Assembly (NCBI GenBank): GCA_028687585.1
Contig: JAQTZV010000005.1
Span: forward strand, 1-64,000
Length of the DNA stretch: 64,000 nucleotides
Direction: 5' to 3'
Source: Desulfuromonadaceae bacterium
Lineage (GTDB): Bacteria > Desulfobacterota > Desulfuromonadia > Geobacterales > Pseudopelobacteraceae
Both the position numbers and the translations under genes were made by a program. Within the stretch, counting starts at the first letter, position 1. Each line of letters begins with the position of its first letter. Under the pieces are notes generated by a model. It was not told the origin of the DNA. It saw only the letters and a list, made by a program, of their open reading frames with translations, and made no database searches. Of the stretch, positions 1-8,929 are shown one piece after another.

Positions 1-231
1 GAGTAAAAACACACCTCGCGACCTCACAACCAATCGGTCGCCATCAGCGGTTCGTCGGTCGGCTTCACGCCGGAACGGCGGCCGCCATTATGTCAGGTAC
101 ATCGGTCGGCTTCGCCGGAATACCAATTCTTTTGGCAGAACATGTCTCTATGGAGGTTAGTGCGCTATGCAGAAACTGTAGACAGAAGTTAAAGCGACTG
201 TACAAGCAAGACGCCGAGCATGTGAAATATT
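1..231. repeat. Left-edge non-coding stretch with two imperfect hairpin-forming repeats
   Basis: I see no convincing gene here. The stretch lies downstream of the pilX-like stop. It holds two copies of TCGGTCGGCTTC followed by GCCGGAA (55-75, with two extra bases, and 102-120), and a partial third near 34-41. Each full copy can fold as a short CGGC/GCCG hairpin. A GGCGGCCGCC palindrome lies at 77-86. There is no T-run typical of a terminator on the minus strand. Function unknown. Confidence 0.35.
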
Positions 232-948
232 TCAATATGCGTATTGTACTGACATTTTGGCCTTTTCTGTGGCATTTTGCTGTCGCTCTGCCTGAACTTC
301 TATACGATACATATAGGGGTAATGCGGTACGGTAACACCAGAACCATCTGTTGTGGAGCCACTTTCAAGCGCCATTGAGCTTGTATCAGAATTCCCGGCA
401 ACAGTAATAGTTTTTGACCTCTTCCCCAAACCTCCACTAGCAGCACTGTAAGACTCCATTACGATAAATTTGCGTTCCATAGTATCAACAATTTTTGAGT
501 ACACAGCAAAGGGTGTTCCCGATGCTGCGTTCAAGTTAAATGTGATATCAGAGGCTTCCTTTGCATTCAGTGAAGCGTTTGAGCACGCAACAGACCATTT
601 GCTTTTTGGTGACGTTAATTTGGCGCGCAAACAGGCAGAAATATTTGGAGCATTTAGATTTTTCATGTAGCCGTTGGCGTTACCAGTCATATACGAGCTA
701 AAAGAGGTTCCCGGATTGGCGACTGAGTAATCATGAAAAGCAAAACTTGCAGCGATAAGATCTTTCACCACGATGTCTGTTCCGCCATACGCAGCTTCAG
801 TCGTGGTTCGATACCGTTTCATCGCACCTGATGAACGTATTCCGGCGGTAACCATATAGAGAAGCGACATCGTAATTACGAGTGAAAGCGCCGTAAACAT
901 TAATGCGGTTATCAAAGCGATACCATTTTCGTTATGTAAAACTCTCAT
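232..948 (-). CDS. PilX-like minor pilin / pilus assembly protein
   Basis: A 238-residue protein with a type III (prepilin) signal. A short basic leader ends in Gly9, followed by IALITA and a long hydrophobic helix to about residue 35. The usual Glu at position 5 of the mature protein is Thr, as is common in the PilX/GspK class of tip pseudopilins. The rest is a soluble, Ser/Thr-rich domain. It is the last gene of the pilY1-fimT-pilV-pilW-pilX series, 21 bases after the pilW-like stop. The ATG at 948 has a good ribosome site (GAGGTCAGTGA). The expected role is in priming or tipping type IV pili after processing by the prepilin peptidase at 12618-13406. The class call rests on the N-terminus and gene order; the C-terminal domain is too diverged to be certain. 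Confidence 0.75.
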   Translation of the reverse strand: MRVLHNENGIALITALMFTALSLVITMSLLYMVTAGIRSSGAMKRYRTTTEAAYGGTDIVVKDLIAASFAFHDYSVANPGTSFSSYMTGNANGYMKNLNAPNISACLRAKLTSPKSKWSVACSNASLNAKEASDITFNLNAASGTPFAVYSKIVDTMERKFIVMESYSAASGGLGKRSKTITVAGNSDTSSMALESGSTTDGSGVTVPHYPYMYRIEVQAERQQNATEKAKMSVQYAY

Positions 949-969
949 TCACTGACCTCACTTAGTTCG

Positions 970-2289
970 TCAACGTTGATTGCTGTATAGATTCTTCGGA
1001 CGAACTACTATTCGGTAAAGCTTCCAGCGATAATGGGTCTGAGGCTCTGTCAGAGTGTATATTTTGACAGGGCTCAAACCATTATTTCCCTGAATATCGG
1101 AAGCCGATGGGCCTACTCTAATACTGGTACTCGGTGCCGTGTACGTACGATCAAACTTACCTTCCTGGGCTAAAATATATACTTTAACGACCTTAAGGTG
1201 CTCTCGAAGTCCCTTGGCACTCTTCATCCAGCCTTGAATTGCAACAGTGGCATCTGCCGGTGTTGCAGATATTGATCCATCAGTTTTTTTGGGCAGGGTT
1301 GAGTACCCATTTACTTCGCCAGCGTTGCCGCCATCTGATATATCCCACCCCAATACTACCTGCATATCGGCTACGCAATCAAGCAGCGGCAAAGGAGTAT
1401 AGTCACCATCGCTTTGATTAACCGTCCCTTTATAAAGTACTCCGGTGCTCGGCGCACAAAAAGGCGGCACCGTACCTGCCGTATTTCCGATAAAAAAATC
1501 AGTCCGGTTGAACGGCATGCGTAATGCGCGATTATCAACGCCATACACCATATAGGTGCTGGTATCATCAAGCGGCAGGTACCAACCGACAATGCTATTA
1601 TAATTTACAGAGAATTCTTCATCATCATTAGGGTCAACGATAAGGCGATGATCCTTGTTAGCGATATCATTTACATTTGAATTGATAAATATTACGCGAT
1701 CACCAGTTACAGGGCTACTTGAGGCCAAGGTAACCGGCTGTGATTCCCACGTAGGTGATGCGCTGTAATTATGAAATGGAATATATGTCCAGCGCTGAGC
1801 TGATTTTTCACGACCAATTGTTGTACCTTTAATCGCAAAATAATCAGAAGCATAGTTACCAAAACCGGCAAACCCTACCAGTGCTCTCGGGACTCTACTA
1901 AACGGAGAAGACGAATCAGGGTTACTATTAGCCGCAGATGAATCATTAAGCTCTGCCCCGAGGGCGTTTTCCGCCTCATAATATGTGATACTGCTATCTA
2001 CCAGATCGGCTGGGGTGACGGCCGAATTTTTCGTGCTGAAGCCCCACGGCAACCCAAACCCCATCTGTGCCAGGTCATGCCGCATAACTTCAAGTCCGAT
2101 CACACCCTCAATATTGGTTTCTTCCATTTTTGAAATTGATGATGACTTTGACACGATAAGATTAAATGCATTACTTGCAATAATCAGGATGACAAGAAAC
2201 AGCGTCATAGTTACTAAAACTTCAATAAGTGTAAAACCATTCTTTTTTGAAATATTATGTAGTTGAAAGAGTCTCACACGGCACCTCAC
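970..2289 (-). CDS. PilW-like minor pilin
   Basis: A 439-residue pseudopilin. The leader ends KKNG and is followed by FTLIEVLVTM, with the conserved Glu5 and a hydrophobic helix to about residue 45. A large extracellular domain follows. Size and position between pilV- and pilX-like genes match PilW, a minor pilin of the type IV pilus tip complex that is cleaved and methylated by PilD. The first codon is GTG overlapping the pilV stop (GTGA). An in-frame GTG at 2277 has a better-placed GAGGTG and could be the true start; both lie upstream of the pilin signal, so the mature protein is unaffected. Confidence 0.8.
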   Translation of the reverse strand: MRCRVRLFQLHNISKKNGFTLIEVLVTMTLFLVILIIASNAFNLIVSKSSSISKMEETNIEGVIGLEVMRHDLAQMGFGLPWGFSTKNSAVTPADLVDSSITYYEAENALGAELNDSSAANSNPDSSSPFSRVPRALVGFAGFGNYASDYFAIKGTTIGREKSAQRWTYIPFHNYSASPTWESQPVTLASSSPVTGDRVIFINSNVNDIANKDHRLIVDPNDDEEFSVNYNSIVGWYLPLDDTSTYMVYGVDNRALRMPFNRTDFFIGNTAGTVPPFCAPSTGVLYKGTVNQSDGDYTPLPLLDCVADMQVVLGWDISDGGNAGEVNGYSTLPKKTDGSISATPADATVAIQGWMKSAKGLREHLKVVKVYILAQEGKFDRTYTAPSTSIRVGPSASDIQGNNGLSPVKIYTLTEPQTHYRWKLYRIVVRPKNLYSNQR

Positions 2290-2681
2290 TGGGGAGTGGT
2301 TGATACAAAGGACGATATTGAGTGCGTGCTCTTCCTGTTTTTAAATTTCCAGGAAACATTCAGGATTATCTCTTTGGAATTCGGCGTACTCTGAGTGACA
2401 ATTTCCTGCACAGAATAATTTTTGTAGACTCCCCGAAAAAACCTGCTTGTTTCACTTTGCGGAGCATTTGTAGTTCCTGTAGAAAGGGCGCTGAATGCCT
2501 TGGCACGCTTATGCATCATTCTCTCATCCGCAAGAGTAATCGCCTCGTTTCGCAGAGAAGTTTCTACGGTTTTTTCAATAGCCAGGTTAACCCCTGACAG
2601 CATGCCAAGCAGCCCAATCATTAAAATAACAATGGCTACAAGAAATTCTATCAGAGTAAAACCTGAGTTTTTATTTATCAT
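2286..2681 (-). CDS. PilV-like minor pilin
   Basis: A 131-residue pseudopilin with NSG followed by FTLIEFLVAIVILMIGLLG, the glycine/Phe cleavage site and Glu5 of class III signals. The IGLLG pattern in the helix is typical of PilV. The ATG at 2681 follows CGGGAGCATGTG; a GTG one codon upstream is also possible. The gene overlaps the preceding FimT/GspH-like gene by 11 bases and the following pilW-like gene by 4, so the series is probably translationally coupled. Expected role: low-abundance subunit of the pilus tip. Confidence 0.8.
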   Translation of the reverse strand: MINKNSGFTLIEFLVAIVILMIGLLGMLSGVNLAIEKTVETSLRNEAITLADERMMHKRAKAFSALSTGTTNAPQSETSRFFRGVYKNYSVQEIVTQSTPNSKEIILNVSWKFKNRKSTHSISSFVSTTPQ

Positions 2682-3207
2682 CACATGCTCCCGAGGCGTT
2701 CAGCTTACCAACATTTACGCGAATCGTATGAATTTTCAGACAATTTATTGAACCATAATTGGCGCCGTCACCACCAAGAAGAACCGTGGTGGTGGTACTT
2801 TCGAGCATCCCGCGCTCGTTAATTACATACATTTCACCACCATAGCTGGTTCCGTTAAGCATCTTCATCGGATACTGGACACTATGAGCGCCACCGAATT
2901 CGGTACCATAAGCCGCAAGGTCGGCAGGTGATGTATACGTATCGGTACTGTATGACTTAAATACATAACTATTTGCATTTATCGTCAGGCTGTGTCGTTG
3001 TTTTGTTGTTAAGGCTCTGATTCTGGCCTCATTAATATCAGAAGCCATCTGCGTTATCTGTCTTTCGACCCACCCTTTTTTCTGCCAATTATTAAAACCA
3101 AAGGTAGCAGCGCCTGAAATAATGCCAATAACTGCTATCACAATAATCAGCTCAATGAGTGAAAAGCCGGCTGCGTTCGCTAAAAATTTAGTGCGGTATA
3201 CATTCAT
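2671..3207 (-). CDS. FimT/GspH-like pseudopilin
   Basis: A 178-residue pseudopilin. The leader ends NAAG and is followed by FSLIELIIVIAVIGIISGA, then a WQKKGWVERQITQMASDINEAR segment and a beta-rich domain, the arrangement of the GspH/FimT family. The ATG at 3207 has GTGGAG upstream. It follows pilY1 by 24 bases and starts the block of four pseudopilins. In type IV pili, FimT/FimU-type subunits connect the tip complex to the major pilin; some FimT proteins bind DNA during uptake, which cannot be judged here. No major pilin gene is in the window. Confidence 0.75.
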   Translation of the reverse strand: MNVYRTKFLANAAGFSLIELIIVIAVIGIISGAATFGFNNWQKKGWVERQITQMASDINEARIRALTTKQRHSLTINANSYVFKSYSTDTYTSPADLAAYGTEFGGAHSVQYPMKMLNGTSYGGEMYVINERGMLESTTTTVLLGGDGANYGSINCLKIHTIRVNVGKLNASGACDDK

Positions 3208-3231
3208 ATCATGCTCCACGAGGCAAAATGA

Positions 3232-6200
3232 TCACCGCTCCTGAATATTAAGAATCTGCTTTATAGCCTTTGGTGCGAGCAAAGGTGGGAATTTACCTTT
3301 CGGAGCCATTCCCATTGGTGACAGAGAACCTGCTAACTTGCGACCACTTGCTTGAGTAAACGAGGTTGCCAGATCGATCAGTTTTACACCACCACTGGAA
3401 GTCTGAATCGGAGCCTTGCCGACAAGCGCATCGGAAGCTGGAGTTCCACCGGTATTATACTTGACCGCCCACATTGATGTGCTACCGCCAGGTTGGCAGA
3501 CATCAGACAGATTGGGGATGAATGAGGTGTAGAAAACGGTGCCATTAAAAGCTGCCGTCACGTCGCTGACAACGCGCTCCGCCCCAATTGACCCCGATGC
3601 GGCTGCCATGTTGACAAACCAGCCCTTTTTACCGGCATCCAATGTAGCCGCCGGAGTACCTGAAGAAGCGGTCTGATCCTGCAGATCACCCAGTGCAATC
3701 TCAGCACAACTGGCGGCGGTTGTACCAAGGGCATAATTGCTATAAGCGTCAGTGGCATGCTGACTATAGTTGCTGGTAGAGTCGGTGTATTGGTTGTAAC
3801 AGGGATCAGCTACACCAAAAAACTTTCGTTGGGTGCTCATTTCATCCCCCGGAAAGAAATAGCGCCCTTCGCCAAAATACACCCACAGCTTGTTATTGGC
3901 ACGATCCTGCATTCTTCCAATAGAGGTTGTTATCGGACCAACGTCATTTTGAGAACCGATGAGTGAACTCAGGAACCAGGTTGACGGATCAGGATTATGG
4001 TTGGTCACCAGTCGTATAATACCACCTTTATTCCAGGCAGTTGCAGAGGAGGGAAAATCTCCCGCCGGGCTGGCGTTACTCGTCAATGAAGCTTTGGTGT
4101 ACGTAATGTAGACGACGTCATCGCTGTAATTTCCGTCTTTGAGTGAATTCCAGCGGTCAAGGTCTATTGCCGCACCATTGAGTGAATTGGCAAAGGCATA
4201 TGGAATCCCAGTATCCTTGACCCAGTAATTGGTTCCTTTGGTAAAGGGCATTGTCGCGTTAAGGTCAACAATATAAACCTTCAGATTCTGGTCCGAATGG
4301 CCGCTGAAAGCATCTTTGTAATACGATCCAATATTCGGGTCGGAAATACCACCGGTTGGTCCCGAAGCAAAAACCGCATACCAGTGACCATTCCTTTTCC
4401 TATCTGGCCAGTCGCTCAAATCGACTGCATTGATTCGAATAATAGCAGGGCCGGGAGTTGTAAAACCGAGTCCCTTGTCCGCGTTATCGGCAATTTGGCT
4501 GTCGGAAAATTCCCACATATATTTTGGAGTAATGGGATTTGTAACATCCAGAGCAAAATAGGATGAAAGCCCTACGCCGGTAATTGGCGACTTTACACAA
4601 TCAGGATTGTTGCTTGCAATGTTATCAGGTCCGTACGATTCATTACAGCTACCACCGGCATCGCGGCTCGCTCCGCCAAGTCCCATACTGCTGACTACAA
4701 CGGTTTTCCAGCTATCAACCTTACGCTCGCAATCCCAATAATTAGTCGCAGCGGTCGTTCCGTCAGGTAATTTACAGTTTGTATACTGGTTGATTGCAGC
4801 ATCAACAACAACCGGTGCGCCGTCAACCAGGCTCTGGTGGCAGTAATTTGTCCCTGCCTGATTTTGCAGATATGGCAAGGCGTTTTTTGGAATAAAGGCC
4901 CACTCTTCACTGCCGATGGCCGGTTTAGGGGTACGGGAATCCTCGTTTTTCATTTCTGCTATTAAGAATGGATTTGTCGCATCACTTAATTTGGAAACAG
5001 TGCCAAGCTTAAATGCGTGAAATGTGCCGTCGTTTGAGCCGGTATAGACGACATTTCTGGTTTTATACGCTGCGGTTTTGATAAAATCCGCATATGATAA
5101 ATCGGCATACGCATTCTGATAGGCGTTAAGGGCGACCGAAGACTGAACCTGCGGAGTTGAGTTAATAATATCCCCGAGTTTCCATACACCGCTGGTTGAG
5201 GTTGTGCACCCCGCTGTTCCGCTCGGGCATGAGGGATCCACAAATGTTACGGTACGGGAACGATACAGGCTGGTGTCATCACCACGAATATAATTAAGCA
5301 GTACCCCCGCCTGCGCATCAGTAAGCGCGCTGATGTTCATCAGAGATTTTAGGGTCGGGTTGGTTGCGGTAAGATTGCCGGGAGCGCCGCCTGCACCGGC
5401 AGTAAAAGTGTTGGCATTTGCGGTCAGCGCAGAATTACTATCTATCAAAGTGTAAATTTTTCGATCGGCAGCAGCGGTTACCTGCAGCTGCTTGCCGGCT
5501 CGCCAAAGCGATCTGGTTTGAAACGGGTCACTCGGCGGCAATCCATCAACCATGAGGTCAAGTTTTTTGTCATAATTACTGTCTTCATATATGCCGCTGT
5601 AGCTGATGATCGGATCAAGATAGTACCAAAGCGCCTGTACTTCGCCCAGCCATTTAATTTTATTGTCATCCGGCCATTGCGGGTAAAACAGTGCCTGAAT
5701 CATGTTGGCGCCACGTTCACCACTTTTGTTGTTGGCAACAGCAGCGGCAGTCCCCGACGCAGAAGATGCTATTATTTTACTGAGAGCACTGGATATGTTG
5801 TCTGCCAGCACCTCCCCATCATCAGCCTGATAGTAATTATTGATGGTAGCGCCGCCATCGGAAGAGTATTCCGTAGCAATATCAGGTTTTGCGTTGTGCG
5901 CTGCGATTGTCTCGACAAAGGAACCGAATCTGGCTGCTTCTTTCAGCTTCGTCACACCTGCAGCCGCGTTGCCAAAAGTATAGACAGTAAAAATTGTCAG
6001 GTTATTGATACTGCTTATGTCGGTCGGCGTCTTGGTAAGGTCGAGCATATCTTTGGTATGGGCATAGTATGCGACCGCGCCCATCAGAGCTGCCGGCTTG
6101 GTTGCGCTCGCGTTTACCGTAGACCACCAGTTGGAAAAATTGGCATCGGTAATATTTGTGTCGCTGCCTGGGCCGTCCGGCACGTTGGTATCGTTGGTCG

Positions 6201-8025
6201 GCTCACCGTCCGTCAGAACCAGTACAAAATGTTTTTGGCAGCTTGCCTGGATGGCATGTCGAGAAAAAGGTGATACAACCGGAAAGTCAGTGGTGTTGCC
6301 ATAATCGACGCTGCTGTTGTAGGCGCTGGTTGTTCCTCTGAAATACCGTGTTGCTTCATACAGAGATTCTGCGAGCGGAGTATAACCGCCCGGATCGGTG
6401 GCGTTACTCTCCACAATTGATATCAATGAAGCAAGGCTGGTTCCGAGTGGCGCCGCAATATTGCCGCCATCGCCCCCCCCCACCGCAGCTTTATTACTGC
6501 CATTTTGGTTGAATACCATAATGCCGATGCGAACATTGTCGTACACCGCTTGGATAATCCCGGTCGGATCACTGGTTCCATACTCAATTTTCTTGCCCCC
6601 TTCGGTAATCAGAAATCTCGTGTTGGTTCCTCCCGTTGCAGATCCCCTGGCACTGTAGCTGGCACCGGAAGCCACCTGTCCGCCGACAAGGATTTTTCTG
6701 ATGATATCGACTTTCTTCATATAAGTGAAGTTGAGATAGTTCCCTGACAAACCTTTATTGGTGCCGGTTCCGGTTGCAGGGGAAAGATTCAGGGTCGTGC
6801 CTGAGGGGGCAATCAGATATTCCGAAGTACCGCCAGCCGCGTACATCTTGGTTTTGTCAAAATAGCCGTCAAAATTATTGCAGCTTGCGAGAGTACTTTT
6901 TGCACCGGTTTCCGTACAGTCATATGTTTTACCCGAATAGGGGTTGTCACCCATACTGCCAGATGTGTCAAACAGTATCAGAACATTCGGTTTGAGCGCC
7001 GACTGCCCCGACATGAATGCGGGAATCTGACAATACCCGGTTCCTGCGAAAGTCATGGTAGTGATATATTTCACCGTAATTGTGTGGTTGGCGTTGATAT
7101 TGGAGAAGGTATAGGTGCCGGTCGGAGAGGGGACTGCAGTACCATCAACAAGCAAGCTGTCAATGGCGCAGCCGGAGTTTGGCGTAAAAGTAAACGTCGC
7201 GCTTTCAGTTCCGGAAGCCGCATAGATATTAGTTCCGGGGCCGGGCAAGATTGTGCCGCAATTTGCCGATCCTGCAGCATCGACACTGGACGTGATGCTA
7301 AAGCTCGAGCCACGGAACCGGGGCAGAACCACAACAGTTTTGTCAATTGGAGGGGTGGTATAGACATTGCCGACAATGCCGGCGGTAGAAAAACCACCGC
7401 CGTCAAAACTGACCGAATCGAGAACACAGGTACCGACCGAGTTGGAAAAAGTGAATGAAATCGTGCCATTCAAAAGCACCGACTGTGGACTCGCCGGACT
7501 GCCCGATGCGGTAGTATTACAGGTTGTTCCAGACGGGTTATCCGCAGCGGTGAAATTATACGACACATTGTAACTGGTAGACGTCGCTTCAAACTTGACC
7601 GCAATCCAACGTTTTCTGCCGTCCTCTAATTTAGATTCGAACGTAGTTGGACCATCACCATGATTGTCCAGACTTTCACTGCTCCAGCTATTACCCCTAC
7701 GCCATTTTTTAATCCAGGAAATTTTGTAGCCGGCGGCGGGAGTAACCACGACATTCCACTCCCTGTCTGTGCCAGTAGAATAGCCGGGATTGGTGCCATT
7801 TGTGAGATTATTACCACCATAGGTGACCGTTCCACCGATTCCGTTTCCGGAGGCTGTAGCGGTATCGCTGTCACCTGATAAAGGAGTATAGGTGGTATCC
7901 GTGCCGAAATAGGCACTGATTTCGCCACCATGAGTGTCTGCAAGAGCAGGCACCGATGACAGAGACAATCCAGACAGTAGTATCAGAACAACGACCAGTG
8001 TTTGTTGCAGCAAACTTCCTCTCAT
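3232..8025 (-). CDS. PilY1-like type IV pilus tip adhesin with VWA domain
   Basis: A 1597-residue secreted protein. It begins with a signal peptide (hydrophobic stretch, then SVPALA), chosen from the ATG at 8025 because it has AGAGGTG upstream; a GTG seven codons earlier lacks this. About 300 N-terminal residues contain repeated beta modules resembling divergent InlB/Big repeats (FTFTPNSGCAIDSLLVDG is typical). A von Willebrand A domain follows with the metal site DTSGS at about residue 353. The C-terminal third is the PilY1 beta-propeller. Its calcium loop seems altered: a DLD triplet is separated from DGNYSDD by a short insert. PilY1 sits at the pilus tip and supports adhesion, surface sensing and pilus extension. 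It is the first gene of the minor-pilin series, and its many cysteines fit a need for disulfide chaperones. Confidence 0.9.
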   Translation of the reverse strand: MRGSLLQQTLVVVLILLSGLSLSSVPALADTHGGEISAYFGTDTTYTPLSGDSDTATASGNGIGGTVTYGGNNLTNGTNPGYSTGTDREWNVVVTPAAGYKISWIKKWRRGNSWSSESLDNHGDGPTTFESKLEDGRKRWIAVKFEATSTSYNVSYNFTAADNPSGTTCNTTASGSPASPQSVLLNGTISFTFSNSVGTCVLDSVSFDGGGFSTAGIVGNVYTTPPIDKTVVVLPRFRGSSFSITSSVDAAGSANCGTILPGPGTNIYAASGTESATFTFTPNSGCAIDSLLVDGTAVPSPTGTYTFSNINANHTITVKYITTMTFAGTGYCQIPAFMSGQSALKPNVLILFDTSGSMGDNPYSGKTYDCTETGAKSTLASCNNFDGYFDKTKMYAAGGTSEYLIAPSGTTLNLSPATGTGTNKGLSGNYLNFTYMKKVDIIRKILVGGQVASGASYSARGSATGGTNTRFLITEGGKKIEYGTSDPTGIIQAVYDNVRIGIMVFNQNGSNKAAVGGGDGGNIAAPLGTSLASLISIVESNATDPGGYTPLAESLYEATRYFRGTTSAYNSSVDYGNTTDFPVVSPFSRHAIQASCQKHFVLVLTDGEPTNDTNVPDGPGSDTNITDANFSNWWSTVNASATKPAALMGAVAYYAHTKDMLDLTKTPTDISSINNLTIFTVYTFGNAAAGVTKLKEAARFGSFVETIAAHNAKPDIATEYSSDGGATINNYYQADDGEVLADNISSALSKIIASSASGTAAAVANNKSGERGANMIQALFYPQWPDDNKIKWLGEVQALWYYLDPIISYSGIYEDSNYDKKLDLMVDGLPPSDPFQTRSLWRAGKQLQVTAAADRKIYTLIDSNSALTANANTFTAGAGGAPGNLTATNPTLKSLMNISALTDAQAGVLLNYIRGDDTSLYRSRTVTFVDPSCPSGTAGCTTSTSGVWKLGDIINSTPQVQSSVALNAYQNAYADLSYADFIKTAAYKTRNVVYTGSNDGTFHAFKLGTVSKLSDATNPFLIAEMKNEDSRTPKPAIGSEEWAFIPKNALPYLQNQAGTNYCHQSLVDGAPVVVDAAINQYTNCKLPDGTTAATNYWDCERKVDSWKTVVVSSMGLGGASRDAGGSCNESYGPDNIASNNPDCVKSPITGVGLSSYFALDVTNPITPKYMWEFSDSQIADNADKGLGFTTPGPAIIRINAVDLSDWPDRKRNGHWYAVFASGPTGGISDPNIGSYYKDAFSGHSDQNLKVYIVDLNATMPFTKGTNYWVKDTGIPYAFANSLNGAAIDLDRWNSLKDGNYSDDVVYITYTKASLTSNASPAGDFPSSATAWNKGGIIRLVTNHNPDPSTWFLSSLIGSQNDVGPITTSIGRMQDRANNKLWVYFGEGRYFFPGDEMSTQRKFFGVADPCYNQYTDSTSNYSQHATDAYSNYALGTTAASCAEIALGDLQDQTASSGTPAATLDAGKKGWFVNMAAASGSIGAERVVSDVTAAFNGTVFYTSFIPNLSDVCQPGGSTSMWAVKYNTGGTPASDALVGKAPIQTSSGGVKLIDLATSFTQASGRKLAGSLSPMGMAPKGKFPPLLAPKAIKQILNIQER

Positions 8026-8063
8026 GGTAGCACCTCTCTTAGTCACACATGTTGCTCAAATAA

Positions 8064-8078
8064 GTAACGACGTGCCAG
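8064..8078 (-). promoter_or_regulatory. Possible weak sigma-54 (-24/-12) promoter for pilY1
   Basis: On the minus strand this reads TGGCACG, four bases, then TTAC. The -24 element is perfect, but the -12 element has AC in place of the near-invariant GC. A start about 12 bases downstream would leave a leader of roughly 28 nt before the pilY1 ATG at 8025. It is less convincing than the promoter at 8754-8769. Confidence 0.35.
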
Positions 8079-8150
8079 AAAAAAAATGGGACATCTATTT
8101 GCTTGCAACTCAATTCAAAATATAATGTGGCCACAAACACGTAAAAGACC

Positions 8151-8684
8151 CTATCGTCCTAATAGCCGCGGGTTTGAAATTAAAACCACCCCAGCAATAA
8201 CCAGCACAACAACAACCGTCATGATGACAAGATTTTTTGTTGAGAAAACCTTCGCCATCATTTGTTCCATCGGCGTCAATATTTTCCCATGACAGTAAAG
8301 ACAGACCTTCAGTTTCGGTGGAATCGGCTTTTTACAATAGGGGCAGTTGACCATCACTTCTTTAATAACCGGCTGCTGCTGTTGTTTCTGCTTACGTTCC
8401 GCCAGTTGTTCTGCTTTCTCCGCTTTATATTTTTCATATTCCCGGGCGTAATCTTTATAGATCAACGATCCGGTTATGGTTGTAAACAACTCTTCCAGCT
8501 GCTTCAAATTTTCAGATGCAGTTGTTCGCTCGCCCAGATCTGGCGATCGCATGGCCTTACCGTATTCATCCTTCAACTTCCGGTAGGTTTTTTCAACCTG
8601 CTCCGGGTTGTCACTGAATGAAAGCCCCATCGCTTTGTAGCAAAGTTCGATATCAGACAGCTCTTTTTCTGAAACTTCGCTCAT
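8151..8684 (-). CDS. J-like domain, zinc-ribbon, C-terminally anchored membrane protein
   Basis: A 177-residue protein from the ATG at 8684 (AAGGGGAAAATC upstream). Residues about 12-90 look like a J domain: a CYKAMGLSF start, a helical TYRKLKDEYG, and an IYKDYAREYEKYK end. The diagnostic HPD triplet between the helices is missing, so it may not stimulate DnaK. A charged, Gln-rich linker leads to a zinc ribbon with CPYC at about 114-117 and CLYC at about 128-131. One membrane helix (about 151-170) lies near the C-terminus with few residues after it. It lies just upstream of pilY1, 125 bases away, under a clear -24/-12 promoter. That suggests a role in pilus biogenesis, but no characterised homologue is recognised. 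Confidence 0.7.
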   Translation of the reverse strand: MSEVSEKELSDIELCYKAMGLSFSDNPEQVEKTYRKLKDEYGKAMRSPDLGERTTASENLKQLEELFTTITGSLIYKDYAREYEKYKAEKAEQLAERKQKQQQQPVIKEVMVNCPYCKKPIPPKLKVCLYCHGKILTPMEQMMAKVFSTKNLVIMTVVVVLVIAGVVLISNPRLLGR

Positions 8685-8753
8685 GATTTTCCCCTTTGGC
8701 AAATAATTACACGGCATATATTGTATGCTGTAAATAAGCGGCACCCGGATTTA

Positions 8754-8769
8754 AGCAACTTTAGTGCCA
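8754..8769 (-). promoter_or_regulatory. Sigma-54 (-24/-12) promoter upstream of the J-like gene and pilus genes
   Basis: The minus strand reads TGGCACT AAAG TTGCT. It matches the consensus TGGCACGNNNNTTGCW, with GG and GC exactly ten bases apart. Transcription would begin near 8742, about 58 bases before the ATG at 8684. The window encodes both RpoN (18280-19722) and a PilR-like activator (9745-11121). The activator's binding site was not identified. Confidence 0.75.
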
Positions 8770-8863
8770 CTGTCACCAAAAACCTATTAGCCCAATATTA
8801 TTGAGTTTTTACAAAATAAAGCGACAACTATGCAATATATTTCAATGTCGCCGGCAGATAAAA

Positions 8864-8898
8864 GCCCCTAGCTATGCAAGTATTTCATAGCTAGGGGC
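8864..8898 (-). terminator. Rho-independent terminator after the dsbC-like gene
   Basis: A perfect 13-bp stem (GCCCCTAGCTATG at 8864-8876 pairing with 8886-8898) has a 9-base loop and is followed on the minus strand by TTTTATC. It closes the long colinear run that ends with the dsbC-like gene and separates it from the pilus promoter at 8754-8769. Confidence 0.85.
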
Positions 8899-8929
8899 CA
8901 CAGTTAAAATCCGGAAATGCAAAAAATGC

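Noticed and set aside
90..335. Plus-strand open frame with two CxxC-like residues at the left edge
   Set aside because: It overlaps the end of the pilX-like gene on the other strand, has no good ribosome site and no recognisable domain.
5518..6273. Long plus-strand open frame (251 codons) opposite pilY1
   Set aside because: It is antisense to a well-supported gene, with no domain and unlikely residue composition.
8664..8744. Upstream start for the J-like protein
   Set aside because: It would place about 20 residues before MSEVS without a ribosome site and would put the start at the predicted sigma-54 transcription start; the ATG at 8684 has a good site.
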